A DNA stretch of 64,000 nt from Anisus vortex. Taxonomy: Eukaryota; Mollusca; Gastropoda; Planorbidae. The notes beneath the pieces are model-generated. The model made no database searches. It was not told where the DNA came from and saw nothing but the letters and a program-made list of their open reading frames with translations. The stretch lies in NCBI GenBank assembly GCA_949126835.1, contig OX421495.1, positions 30,747,671 through 30,811,670 of the forward strand. Direction: 5' to 3'. A program made the position numbers and the translations under genes. Positions 12,122-24,216 of the stretch are shown piece after piece (within the stretch, counting starts at the first letter, position 1; every line of letters begins with the position of its first letter).

Positions 12122-14596
12122 ATCCTTACCAAAAAGCAAGGCGCTATTCTACACTGTGCTAGAATGCAGAAAGACAGCAAGCAGACAGAATAAGTGTGCA
12201 ACACAGGGTCAAGAAGCTCAAAAGAAATGCGGCCGCCATCGCCCAGAATCGTGGAGTCGATGGTTTTTGAGAACAGCCAATCTAAGGTAAAAGAGAATAA
12301 CTGTACTCAATCTATTATGCTTTTAGAAGGCCGTGAGGACTTGATGGTTCCTGAAGTCCCGGAAGAGGACGACCTATCCGATTTTCGACCCTTTGTCTAC
12401 GAGGGGACAGTGTTGACAGAAGTCGATGTACTCAGGAAGAAGAAAATACAAATATTACTTGACACAGGTTCTGCTGTCAGCGTGATCCTGGAGGGCAGTG
12501 TGCCGTTAACAGATGCCACCAGTACCGGTGAGTCTGTTGTGCTGAGAGGTGCTAGTATGGAGGCTGTGGAAGCTCCACTGCACAGAATAAAACTTGAGTC
12601 GGAGATTTTTACAGGTAGCATTGTAGTAAGAGTGTGGCGCGCACTACCCGTCAAAGGCGTTTCCATGATATTAGGAAATGACATAATGGGCTGCAGAGTC
12701 ACTGTCGAGCCCATGGTTAAAGTGTTGGAGACGAAGATGGTGGAGGACACAAACCTACATCCTGACAATGAACGCCCAACTTGTGCACTGACAAGAGCAA
12801 TGCAGAAAAAGAAGTCGGTAAAGACTCCTGCTACGCCGTGTAGTGCAACGAAAGATGTGTTTGTCTTTTCCGAAGACTCACATGCGAATGAAACAGTAGT
12901 AACAGAAACACCTGACATCGATTTAAGTGCTACGTTCTTTGCTGAACTAACAACTGGTAAAGCAACAGAGAACGATAACGTTTTGTCACCAAAGCAGAAA
13001 TTGGTGAAAGAACAATTGAATGACGAAGTAATAATGCAACTCAGAATGAAAGCTGTTGATGAAAAGACTGCAGATGCAATGGCGGAATGTTTCTACATGA
13101 AAGATGAAGTGTTGATGAGTAAGTCGAAACCACTCAGTTCGGGTACAAATGAGTGGGACAGTATTCACCAGATTGTAATACCTAAGTGCTATCGTCAAGA
13201 TATACTGCGTATGGCGCATGATCTTCCTTTCGCTGGTCACATGGGAGTTCGAAAAACACACTACCGTATCCTCCCTTACTTCTACTGGCCAGGACTGAGA
13301 AAAGATGTCGAACAATACTGCAAAACTTGCCACGTATGCCAAATGGTAGGACGACCTAATCAACGAATTCATGTCGCTCCACTCCAGCCGATACCAGCGT
13401 TCGACGAACCATTCAGTCATATACTCATTGATTGTGTGGGCCCGTTGCCGAAAACAAAAGCCGTTTTCCAGTACATTCTCACAATCATGTGTTCATTCAC
13501 TCGCTTTCCGGAAGCCATTCCGTTGCGGAACATAACAACAGTGAAAGTGGTAGACGCCCTTACAAATTTCTTCACACGTTATGGCCTACCGAAGACAGTA
13601 CGGTCCGACCAGGGGACTAACTTTACATCGAACATTTTCAAACAAGTCATGGAACATTTAGGGATAAGCCATAGGCTATCAAGTGCCCATCATCCTGAGA
13701 GCCAGAGAGCTCTGGAAAGGTTTCATCAGACATTAAAATTGATGCTTAAAAAGTACTGTTATGAAAACGAGAAAGACTGGGATAAGGGTGTGCCTTATGT
13801 ACTGTTCGCTGCAAGAGAGGCCACTCAGGAATCCTTGGGGTTTAGCCCGTTCAAACTTGTGTATGGACACTCAGTCAGAGGTCAGTTGAAACTGTTACAT
13901 CAAATTTGGCTAACGGACAGTGAACCGATTGGAATTTTGTCATATGTAGATAAAATGAAAAATAGGCTTTATCATGCTTTTAACCATGTAAAGACTCATT
14001 TTCCACAGATGCAGGAGCGTATGAGACAGAATTATGACCGGAAAGCTACAGCTAGAACTTTTGCACCAGGTGACAAAGTTCTTGTGTTTCTACCTTTGCA
14101 AAATCAGCCTTTATGTACAAAGTTTAGTGGCCCCTACGAGATAGAGTCAAAGCTTGGCGAGGTCAATTATTTGATAAAGACTCCTGACCGGAGACAAAAG
14201 CAGAGGGTATGCCATATTAATTCACTTAAGTCCTATGTTTCCAGGGAAAAGGTTAAACCAAGGGAGGATTCCATGATTTCATTAGCTAGAGGCCCGACGG
14301 ACTTATCTAGGATAGAGCATAAGTTTGCGGAGAGCAAACTTAATAATACAGAAGCCATTAAGAGCTTAGATACAAAGCTAGGACATCTTCCGGTAGAAGA
14401 TAAAGAGAAGATTATTGAGCTGATACATGAATATAAGTCACTGTTTACAGATGTTCCCAGGAGGACACATCTAATAGAGCACGATGTAGTATTAACCGAG
14501 GGTGCCAGACCAATTAAACAGCATCCATATAGAGTTAACCCCATCAAACTTGAACATATTAGAGCAGAGGTGAAGTATATGTTAGAAAATATATAG
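12122..14596 (+). pseudogene. pol: pol part 1: protease, integrase and start of reverse transcriptase
   Basis: In frame with gag. After a TAA at 12191 the frame is open for 800 codons (numbered here from 12194). Aspartic protease: LLDTGSAVS with catalytic Asp at residue 90. Integrase zinc domain: His342, His349, Cys379, Cys382. Integrase core: Asp413, Asp472 (SDQGTNF) and Glu508, a D-D-35-E spacing, so the catalytic triad is complete. A GPY/F-type module follows near 14130 (SGPYEIESKLG). The last ~45 codons, from about 14470, are the N-terminal part of reverse transcriptase, ended by TAG at 14594. In ordinary Ty3/gypsy elements integrase comes after RNase H; here it comes before reverse transcriptase. 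Confidence 0.9.
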
Positions 14597-15765
14597 TGGA
14601 AGAATGTGATAGAGAATGGTCTACACCCTGTGTTGGTACCAAAAGCCGACCACACACTGCGGTTTTGTGCAGACTTTAGGAAATTAAATAATTTGACAAA
14701 GACTGACTCGTATCCCATTCCTCGTATTGATGACCTCATTGATAAGATAGGTGACGCGACGTATGTGACAAAAATTGATCTTCTCTCTGCGTACTTTCAG
14801 ATTCCTTTGACGCCACGGGCACAGGAAGTATCCAGTTTTGTGACACCTGACGGACTTTACAGATATAAGGTCATGCCCTTCGGACTCCGAAATGCCCCTG
14901 CGACGTGTCAAAGGCTTATAAACACCCTCACTCGCGGTATCTTCCAGTGTAATGCCTACCTCGACGACATAGTGGTGTATAGTACAGATTTCAAGACACA
15001 TGTCAGTCAACTACGACACTTGTTTGAGCGACTGAATGACGCCAATTTAACAATAAACCTGGCTAAAAGTCAGTTCGGACATGCCACTATCGAGTATCAT
15101 GGACATGTAGTGGTGGTGGGAAAGTTAAACCAGTAAATGTTAAAATAGAAGCTATTCAGAATGTCCCAGTGCCACTGACAAGGAAACAGATCCGAAGTTA
15201 CCTGGGCATGGCTGGGTATTAACGTAAATTTTGCAAGGACTTCTCTACGGTAGCTTGCCCCTTAACTGACCTACTAAAGAAGAACAATCGCTTTGTTTGG
15301 ACTGACAAGTGCCAAAGGGCGTTTGATGAGTTGAAGTTAAGATTATCCAGGGCATCTATTTTGGTGACCCCGCGTTTTGATAGACCCTTTAAAATTGCAG
15401 TAGACGCGTGCGATTCTGGGATGGGAGCGGTGCTGACTCAGCAGGATGACCACGGAGAGGAGCACCCGGTGTGCTACCACTCACAGAAATTCAATATCCA
15501 TGAACGTAATTATAATACAATTGAGAAGGAACTTTTAGGCTTGATCCTGGCGTTAAAACAGTTTGATTTCTTTGTAAACAGCTCTGGGTACCCGATATAA
15601 ATACTGACCGACCACAACCCTCTGACTTTTCTCTCCAGGGTCAAGCAAAACCAGAGGCTTGTTAGATGGAGCTTATTCCTCCAAGCCTATGACTTAAACA
15701 TAAAACACCTGAGGGGTAGGGACAACGTCACAGCTGGCACTCTATCTCGGGTACTACATGATTGA
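14597..15765 (+). pseudogene. pol: pol part 2: reverse transcriptase and RNase H, frameshifted
   Basis: Continues the polyprotein. The reverse transcriptase fingers and palm are visible: FCADFRKLN, KIDLLSAYFQIPL, MPFGLRNAP and the catalytic YLDD at 14957-14968. Reading stays in the gag-pol frame to about 15115, then shifts by one base near 15120, leaving a false stop at 15134. In the new frame the thumb and connection (RSYLGMAGY) hit a TAA just after 15216, where a second aromatic residue is expected, and RNase H (VDACDSGMGAVLTQ, IEKELLGLILALKQF, LTDHNPLTF) is broken by TAA at 15598. The final stop is TGA at 15763. No chromodomain, envelope or further frame follows. Confidence 0.9.
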
Positions 15766-17081
15766 CTGAATAACCCAATGCTTCTTTTTCAAATCATCTC
15801 ACTTGTTCATTAAGAATGTGTCATGATAACCTATCTATCGTTTGAATTTTGATTTCGGAATACGTATAGAATACTTGAATCAGACAGAAGTCAAGTCTTT
15901 TGAAAGTATTAATCATTTTTATAATCATGCACTAGATGAAAGTATTATATTTTCTTATTAATGTTCTGAGATATTTTAAATTCTTTTTTTTATGGAAAAG
16001 AAATTCCATTTAAATGCATTATGCAATAAATATATATTTTTATGTATTCACTTGATATGGATGGATGAAAATAATTGTCATTGCATGCAATTAAGTGGAG
16101 AAACTTTGAGCTAATAGATTTTTTATCTTGTTTTATTTTAGTTAATGAATAAAACAAAGTAATATTATGAACAATTTTTATCTTAGAAAGATAGAATAGC
16201 AATTGGTATAAATTAATAGATAATATTGGAAATCTATTGTTAAATAAATTGTTATATCTTGGTAATATAATAGGAAAAATTAGTGGATACTCTCACTATG
16301 TTGTATATAAGTTGTTATATATTCCATATATCTGGGAAAGGAGGGAAATAAAGGTACTTAAAGGTGTGCACTTAACAACCCTGAACAATCTTTTATATTA
16401 AACTATTAATTTGCCAAAAACGCATAATGGTAGATTACGTTTTAATATTTAGATTGATGTAGTAATTGTAACTAGAGAGTATCTTTCATCATATTTGAGA
16501 AAATGGGAAGTAATAATCACCTTAAGTATGAACCCTGACCTACCCTGTAATAGATATTAGTTAATGTCAAGTTGACACTGTAATTTAAAGGGGAAGTAAC
16601 CTATAGTTGGATTCGAGTGATGAATTAATTAATTTTTTTACTAGATTGGAGGTAAACTGTTGAAAATTGCCAGAGTTTGAGCAATGTTATATTTGTTTAA
16701 ATAGATTAAAACTTTTTGCAAATTTTTGGTGGAAATCCACACAAATGTACATAGTTTTTAAAAAAAGTAGGAATGGCTAGAATATTTTGGAATTAATTGT
16801 ACTTGTTGAGACATTAGATAATTTTAATGTTAACGGGGAAATATTTGTCCATCACGTTATAATCACAATTACTATTAAGTAATGATACTTTTTATAATTT
16901 AATTATGCCATTGAGCCATGTTTTACCTAAATTGTCTCATGATCTTTCATTGTTTGATGGTTATGAAATGTATAATGGAACACATAGGCGTCAACACGAT
17001 AAAGTTAGGTACGAAAAATGTACCATGTTGATTATTACTATGGTAACTATGGTACATTATTTCTTTCATTGGGTGGAGGCG
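15766..17081 (+). other. Non-coding 3' region of the LTR element with putative polypurine tract
   Basis: About 1.3 kb of AT-rich sequence between pol and the 3' LTR without a recognisable product; small open frames here have no motifs and one runs into the LTR. The purine-rich GGGTGGAGGCG at 17071-17081 directly abuts the LTR and is the likely polypurine tract that would prime plus-strand DNA. No envelope-like gene is visible. Confidence 0.65.
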
Positions 17082-17786
17082 TGTCACATATTGGTGGTTC
17101 CAAATATTGAAAAACACATTGCATATTCCCTCTCTCTTTTTCTCCCTACACAAGCTTTTGTGGGCGGGGCTTATTTTTCCGTTTTCTTGACTTTTAGTAC
17201 GAAGGCGAAAGATTCTAGGTAATTTTGGGATTTCGTGTTGACCTCAAATTCTCGGAGTGGCTAGGAATGGTTTATTATTTCTGCATAGGGGTTCCTATTA
17301 TTTTTTATTATGAGTTTGGTAATGATACCATTATTTTCACCCCTCCTAGTAGTAGGTCTGTCCCCCGCACCACTTTAATAGTATTTAATGATTTGTTTGT
17401 CTGCAAGGCAGTGAGTTTCGAGATAATTTCTTTTGAGGACGCTTGTGTTTGCACTATTTAATTCTAACTGTACATAATCTTCATATTGTATATATGTATT
17501 TGAACATATCACCTGAATTAAATTATCAACAACATTTACACTGAAGCTTCCTCGTAAAGTTACTATTCTATTGTGTTGTTTACAATATTATAATATTTAT
17601 CTACTACTCTAATGTCAAGGAAAGGAACTGTTAGAACGCAAATCCTGAGTTTGTGCCCAGTACCATAAGGAGTGGTCGTGTAATACTTAAACATCAAAAA
17701 TAATAACTAAAGTCTACCCTAAGACCAACGAGAATTTTCAACGATATCTACACGGCTCTGGCCACAAGGGGATTGTGGACGTAACA
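17082..17786 (+). repeat. 3' LTR (705 bp)
   Basis: Starts TGTCACATATTGG and ends GACGTAACA, followed by the right target duplication CTAAC at 17787-17791. Differs from the 5' LTR by about 4-5% by hand count. Confidence 0.95.
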
Positions 17787-17791
17787 CTAAC

Positions 17792-18316
17792 CAAAGTGAT
17801 ATTGTCTTTCATTAAGATTTTTGTGTGTGAGCCAATGTCACAATTTATTACATAATTTAGAAAATACTCTAGGAAATGTACGAATGCTTGAAAAATGAAA
17901 GCCGTTTCTTTCCTTTTTATCCGTCTTACCGAGATTCACTCGGTGTGCTATTGAAAGTCAGCAAGCGTGCCACTTTAGGATCCCCAGTTCCAGTGGTTGC
18001 CAAAGCTGTACAAAAGTGAATCAATGAATCATTTTGACTGTATTTCCAAAGGTTGGAAACTGTATTTCAGTGAAGAAATGTTGGTAGTGATTAGGTAGGC
18101 TGTAGACGGAACACGTTTGTTTCTTAGTGAAATTAATTATAATCGAATGTCCACCCACAGAGTCAATTAGGTTTTCTTTCACTCTCTGTTACATATTTTA
18201 TTTTATGTAGCTGTATAATGTACACAAAAAAGCAATGTCTTATTTTCTTATATAGTCCATACAGAAATGTCATAATGTTCATATAGCTGTAAAAACAACA
18301 ACAGACAATAAGGAAA
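17792..18316. other. Downstream flank of the LTR element
   Basis: No gene or repeat that I can support. Confidence 0.45.
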
Positions 18317-18409
18317 TGTGTGTCTTACATAGCTTAGATCTACCAGTATCTCTATGTGTGTCTTACATAGCTTAGATCTACCAGTATCTCTATGTGTGTC
18401 TTACATAGT
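18317..18409. repeat. 38-bp tandem repeat, about 2.5 copies
   Basis: Copies start at 18317 and 18355 and read TGTGTGTCTTACATAGCTTA onward; the third is truncated after TGTGTGTCTTACATAG and followed by a partial TATCTCTATG. Confidence 0.9.
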
Positions 18410-18515
18410 ATCTCTATGAAGCCACGAGATCATCAAGTGACGTTATACAGGGAGTAACGAGCCAATATACTCCTATGGCTTTTAAGTTTAGTATTTCGCA
18501 TGGTGCCCTGGTAAA

Positions 18516-18711
18516 GGCTAAGATTTGTTCACGAGTCTGGAGGGTATTAGGTCTACCTAACTCTGTAGGGTATTTGACATTAGTCGGGTCCAAGTAAAGG
18601 CAGCTGGGCGTTGTCCTGGCTACACAATCCCCTAGTATGCCGTGGTTACAGAAACTAGTGAACTGTACACATGATCCTATTCAGGATCAAATTAGTCCAA
18701 CGGGATTTCTT
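18516..18711 (+). mobile_element. SINE body fragment, no tRNA head
   Basis: Matches, with many changes, the body and 3' end of the SINE copies at 39060 and 57779: GTCTGGAGGGT, AAGTAAAGGCAGCTG, CTACACAATC, CTAGTATGCCGTGG, GGATCAAATTAGTCC. The tRNA-like head with its B box is missing or too decayed to see. The 3' end runs into a T-rich tract. Confidence 0.75.
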
Positions 18712-19845
18712 TTACTACTTTATTTTATTTTTTTTAAAAGAGTTAGGGAGCCGTCCATAAATGACGTCACGCGATCTTGGCAAATTTTTACCACATCTCC
18801 ACCGCATTGTCACATGTCGGCACATAATGCATGACCTCTCTTCGTATATGACGTCAAAAAGCTCTGCAAACTTCTCCCATCAAGCCCATCCCCTCCCACA
18901 CACCATATTTCCTATTTCAAATTTAGCATGTTCTAATGAGTTTGTATTGTAATAATTGTCGTTTACGTATTACAACAAACTAATTCATGTAGTAAATTCA
19001 GTGAAAATTGTTAAGTGGATATTTTATTTCAAGATGTAAATTTGTTAAAACACAACCCCCGTTACTCATCGTCACAAATTTACCCTACCACTGAGTGGGG
19101 GTCATCGCAATCAGTAGGCTTATGTGGCCAACACAATGCCTAGCTCCATTTACTTTTCGCTAACTCTTGTCAGGTAGGCCTACTTACCTATCTGGGAGAC
19201 TTAAGGACGACTCAAGAACACACAATAGGACCAGGAAAATAAAATTATCATGTAAACCTACATCCGAACCACGTAGTCTTCGGAACGACAACTTGAGGGA
19301 ACTGAATCTGCCCATTAGATTGTATATAGTAGTATACACTTGTATTTTGTAACCTGACTCTTAGTTTCTGCTCTCTTAACTCCCTTACCAACATCTTAGT
19401 TTCTGCTCTCTTATATCCCTTACCAACATCTTCAATTTATAGTTAGAGATATAATTTGCCATTTTCAGCTGGACTCAAAGTGTTAGAAACAATGTAGAGA
19501 TATACATGAAATTATCAAAAATTAATCCAATGAATTCTTGTTAAGGCACTTCCAGTATTGAAGTGTTCTGCATTCAAATTGCATGTTTTATGTTAAATAG
19601 CAGACCTTTTCACACTGGTCTACTAAATGACAAAGATCCGTCCACCGACGTGACACTGGGTGAGAATTTCTGTAGCTGGTAGCTAGACATCTTTTCAACA
19701 CCACTCGTTTAGATTTACTGGCGGAACCGTTCACCCGTGAAATTGAGTTAGTGGTAATGTCTGGGAACGACAACTTTAAAACAAAACAAAACAAAAAACA
19801 CTTTAAAAAAGAAAGCAAGCAGACATTCTGTTACCTTTTTTCTTT
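18712..19845. other. Non-coding stretch with a TGACGTCA-bearing segment
   Basis: No gene supported. The part around 18745-18890 (CCGTCCATAAATGACGTCAC, with a second TGACGTCA about 90 bp later) resembles a repeat I have the impression of seeing in many invertebrate genomes, but I cannot name the element. The rest is unremarkable. Confidence 0.4.
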
Positions 19846-20363
19846 CCTATTCATTATTTTAGTCTAAACAAGCTTGTGTTGTTCTACTCATTATTTTAGT
19901 CGAAACAAACTTGTGTTGTTCTACTCATTATTTTAGTCGAAACAAACTTGTGTTGTTCTACTCATTATTTTAGTCTAAACAAACTTGTGTTGTTCTACTC
20001 ATTATTTTAGTCGAAACAAACTTGTGTTGTTCTACTCATTATTTTAGTCTAAACAAGCTTGTGTTGTTCTACTCATTATTTTAGTCGAAACAAACGTGTG
20101 TTGTTCTACTCATTATTTTAATCGAAACAAACTTGTGTTGTTCTACTCATTTTTTAGTCTAAACAAACTTGTGTTGTTTTACTCATTATTTTAGTCTAAA
20201 CAAACTTGTGTTGTTCTACTCATTATTTTAGTCTAAACAAACTTGTGTTGTTCTACTTATTATTTTAGTCTAAACAAACTTGTGTTGTTCTACTCATTAT
20301 TTTAGTCGAAACAAACTTGTGTTGTTCTACTCATTATTTTAGTCGAAACAAACTTGTGTTGCT
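19846..20363. repeat. 37-bp minisatellite, about 14 copies
   Basis: Unit built on TTGTGTTGTTCTACTCATTA plus TTTTAGTCGAAACAAAC. Copies are nearly identical; the main variation is GTCGAAAC versus GTCTAAAC. Confidence 0.95.
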
Positions 20364-21519
20364 TTCAAAAGTGAGATTTTGGAGAAAAAAAATTATTACT
20401 TAACAGGACTGAGTTGTTTAAAAAAATGTTTTAATGGCATAATGGGTAAGTGCACATTTCTGTTAAATTCAATATGAATATAGGGATCTAGTCTATAGCA
20501 AGATATATAGAGATTATATAATGATATGTTATATACTTTATAGATACCAAAAAACATATACATAAAAGGATAGAAAGAAATATATAATAATAGATTGATA
20601 TATTGATCAAAAGTTAGATTTAAAGATCCAGAGAAAGAAAAAAATGGGTGATAGGAATAAACGTCTACTAAAATCCTACATCACAATGTCTAGTGTTACA
20701 TTTATGCACCCAATTCCCCCCCCCCCCCCCCATCTAGATTACAGTGATGTTTACCGGATTTTTGTGTGTTCATAACCTAATTAGATTAACACATATACCT
20801 TTTGCACCGGTGTTGTGCCCGTCAACAATGTTGTTGATGAATTAATCCCCACTGGTCCCCACCTGTCCCCACCTGTCCCCACCATTTACAGTTACCCCTC
20901 TCTTTTCTTTAATACATTTTGGCTTGGATGTAGAGACATGCAATCAACGTGCGTAGATACTTTATTCCAATGGCGTAATAGTCATCATAGAGAATGCTTT
21001 GTATAGCGTAGATGGAATTTAATCAATGTAGGCCTAATTGTATATAGATCTATGATTTGTATTTTCAAGACTAACCGACATGTGTCTGTTATCCTAACCA
21101 CCCAGTACCCCTAGGGAATGTAGAAAGAGATCTTATATATAGCAATGCTGTCCCCTCAGAATTCAGTTTGAGTTTCTAGTTTAGAGTGTGAGGTTACAGT
21201 TGAGAGTTTATCTCCGTAGTAGGAACATTACTTGTACATAGTGTTTATCAGAATTAGTTTTGGACTTGTATTTTTCTTATGTATCTTCGTCTTGTATTCA
21301 AGTGTTATACCAAATCAAATCACAATTACTGTGCAATTGGTGTTGATTTCAATTGAAATTCAAAGTGTTACATGGAATTAACCTTAAAATAAAACCATAA
21401 TTACTGAAGTAATCGAGCCAATATAAAAACAGACAACTCTTGGAATATTGAGCCTACATCTAGACAACAGCCAAATACATATTATCGCACGAGTACGTAA
21501 CACTAGAAACAAGATTAAT
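20364..21519. other. Non-coding stretch with C-rich tracts
   Basis: No gene supported. Contains a 16-base C run at 20716-20731 and a short 10-bp repeat (CTGTCCCCAC) near 20852-20882. Confidence 0.5.
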
Positions 21520-21818
21520 TTCAATGTGACGAGTCTTAAATCTTATGCATGCATACGTTTTAGATTAATTTTAAATGTGACGAGTCTTAAATCTTATGCA
21601 TGCATACGTTTTAGATTAATTTTAAATGTGACGAGTCTTAAATCTTATGCATGCATACGTTTTAGATTAATTTTAAATGTGACGAGTCTTAAATCTTATG
21701 CATGCATACGTTTTAGATTAATTTCAATGTGACGAGTCTTAAATCTTATGCATGCATACGTTTTAGATTAATTTTAAATGTGACGAGTCTTAAATCTTAT
21801 GCATGCATACGTTTTGGG
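21520..21818. repeat. 51-bp tandem repeat, about six copies
   Basis: Unit AATGTGACGAGTCTTAAATC plus TTATGCATGCATACGTTTTA plus GATTAATTTTA. The period is divisible by three, so a 17-residue repeat reads open but has no coding support. Each copy carries the 12-bp palindrome TATGCATGCATA. Confidence 0.95.
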
Positions 21819-23802
21819 TGCAACTTCACTTCCTAACCTATTCGCTAAATTGGATTAAAACTCAATAGCTACCATGACATTTTCCCCCGTATGGACCGTA
21901 TGGCCAGCCCGTATTCATGACCTTCTTTTTTTATCTAGGCCCAACGCAATCAAAGCTTTTTTACAGCTTTTTTTATGAATGAAGCCCCAAGTGTTACATA
22001 TCAAAATAAGCAGAAATAAACGCGTATCTACAATATGCTAATAGAAAATTTTAGAATTCTAGAAAAAAAGTGATAGTAAAGGTGAAAGTAAGAATGTTGT
22101 TTCAGAAACAAAGACAAAACAAATAAGAAATATTCAAATTACAATCGAATATCTCCAAAAATAATAATTCGAATAAAAAAGAAACTTCGCGATTCTATTC
22201 AGAATTCTATTAGAAACACACGCTTCAAATTTCATTAATTTTTGTTCGCAAATAGCAAAGATACACACAAAAAACTATACACAAGTACAGTAACAATACT
22301 GAGAGAGAAAAAATGGAAAATTAAGCCAGACATCGCAAAAAAATCACTTTTAAACACAAAAAACATTTTTTCCAGTTAATATTTACATTTGAAAAGAACG
22401 AATACGGAAGCAGACGATTCAAAATAAGGAAGTTTATAATATTATTTCTAAATCTTGGATTAGATTTGGACAAAATAAATATATAAGGGTTTCTGAGCCG
22501 CAAAATGCGGCTCGTGGTCTTTTGGCACGGCTGGCTTGAGCTGCAAAATGCACTTGAAACATGCCGAAAGGATAATTATACTATTGTTTAAATACAATCA
22601 TGTTATAAATTATCACAATTTTAAGAAATAAAATAAAAATATCATATTTATATATATCAGGCATAATTATTTTCTTACTACTTATAACTTTAACTTTTAA
22701 TCATTTCATCTTATTCCTTTGTATGTTTAAACAGTTCACGTAGATTATTTGTTTAATAATTCCAAGTTTGCTGGTCTTGACAGTACAGTCAAGACTCTAT
22801 GTCTTCAACACATTTTCTTTTACCCAAAATAGTTGCGTCATTCCCTACATCCTTCCTTCCATTCTCAAGTTAAAAGTTAGTTAGCCATATAGCTATCATG
22901 TCACGTCTGCTAATCAATACCAGCCCCCCCCCCATACAACCATGGTGATCTTCCCCACTCCACCTGATCGTATTGGACTTTAACAATACTTTTTGAGTCG
23001 CCGGTGTCGAGCCCCTAAATGAGAAAACGAAATAGCCTCCAATGTTTTCCTCCAAAGACAATAAATAAACAATAAATCCCACCACCGGTAACATAAACAC
23101 GCGGGCAATTACAGGCTGAGAATATGACAAAGTCTTCTTCGCATTATAGGGATAACTCATGCGATCACTATACAAAGGGAAACAAATCTGACCAAACTTT
23201 AAAGGAGCAGATGTAGCGGTAGACTGACCTCTTAATTTCCTGCTGGACACAAGAAAAGAATAACAGAGAAAATGTGGGTGTATTTATAGCATTCTTCTTC
23301 TTCATTTTTTACGATTTCTTCTCACAGATACTATAGACTTAGATTTGTCCAAGTTCGTTAAGAAACTAAGAAACTACCATTTGTTAAAAAATCAAACGTT
23401 TATTTGTAGGTTAATGAGATGAATAACTAGCTGTCTATCCAGGTCATTTTCACTTTGTTTCTACTTCAATTTTTTTAAATAAATTTCTTTGAAGCCATTT
23501 TCATTTAGCATTTCTAGCTGCGCCTATTTAAGGGGAATAATTGGTCCATGCCGTCATCTCAACAGGAACACGCAGTAAAATTAACTGGGTCAAATTTATA
23601 AAGCACTGAGGGCGACATACTTCAATAAGGGCTCTCTCTGTCGCATTATATCATGACATCTTCAAATGTTACATTGTACTTCCTTGTTATTTCATGACTA
23701 CGTTTTGCTTTTTTGTTTAACCGTTATGAGAAATATTTTCCAATTATTATATTTTGATATACCGTATAACAAGTGTATTAGTTCAGTAAGCCACACACCC
23801 AC
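21819..23802. other. AT-rich non-coding stretch
   Basis: No gene that I can support. A minus-strand open frame of 126 codons at 22870-23250 is the longest here but has no recognisable domain; it crosses a C run at 22926. A small perfect hairpin (GTCTTGAC, six-base loop, GTCAAGAC) lies near 22775-22797. Confidence 0.45.
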
Positions 23803-24171
23803 TGTCATGGACGTGACTGGGGATTGGAGTTGTTATGGCTAGTTGTCGTAGGCGTATGTTACGCCGATGCTGTAGTTGACCTGGAATATTTATTTGTTCT
23901 CTCCGGCTCGTTAAATGATGTAAAATGCACACACAACAGACAGTTCTAATTGGTAAGCAAGCAAGTCTCTGGTTACAGTTATGGCGTTTATTATCGTTTC
24001 AATTATCCAATGGTGAAATATATATATAAATTGGCACAGTGATAACTAGCACAAGTGCATGGTAATGTCATGTATCCTAACATTAAGGTGTTTAACTACA
24101 CTGTGAAACTTTATTACTGGCTAAACATCGATATCTAACATGCGGGGTGATATACTATATGACGCGAGATG
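23803..24171 (+). repeat. Diverged 5' fragment of the long-LTR family
   Basis: Aligns with the first ~390 bp of the solo LTR at 60257: TGTCATGGACGTG start, CCGATGCTGTAGTTGACCTG, GGAATATTTATTTG, TCCAATGGTGAAATATA and ACATGCGGGGTGATAT are shared. The copy is more diverged than the two at 60-64 kb and stops where a reversed SINE tail begins, so it is truncated. Confidence 0.8.
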
Positions 24172-24216
24172 TAAAGTACCCGTCGGACCGAATTGATCCA
24201 TATGTGTTTGGCCGAA
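24172..24216 (-). mobile_element. SINE 3'-end fragment, reversed
   Basis: AAAGTACCCGTCGGACCGAA and the following TTGATCCATATG are the reverse complement of the last ~35 bp of the SINE at 39060-39334. Only the tail is present, joined directly to the LTR fragment. Confidence 0.75.

Larger units (their letters stand above)
9753..17786 (+). mobile_element. Full-length LTR retrotransposon, Gmr1-like Ty3/gypsy
   Basis: An 8.03-kb element bounded by two similar LTRs (TGTCACA at the start, GTAACA at the end) and a perfect 5-bp target duplication CTAAC at 9748-9752 and 17787-17791. Internal order is leader, gag with one zinc knuckle, protease, integrase, reverse transcriptase, RNase H, then a 1.3-kb non-coding tail. 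Domain sequences are Ty3/gypsy-like (GPY/F-type motif after the integrase, YLDD polymerase motif), yet integrase precedes reverse transcriptase as in Ty1/copia. This order is the hallmark of the Gmr1-like group. The copy is dead: at least eight in-frame stops and one frameshift. The two LTRs differ at roughly 30 of about 706 positions by hand count, so insertion is not recent. Confidence 0.93.

Noticed and set aside
16905..17222. 105-codon frame near the end of the LTR element, considered as an envelope remnant
   Set aside because: No signal peptide, membrane or envelope feature, and it runs into the 3' LTR.
19846..20363. Possible CRISPR-like array
   Set aside because: The 37-bp units abut without unique spacers, so this is a plain tandem repeat.
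22870..23250. Minus-strand frame of 126 codons
   Set aside because: No motif recognised, crosses a homopolymer run, and no splice or promoter context was evident. Left as non-coding.
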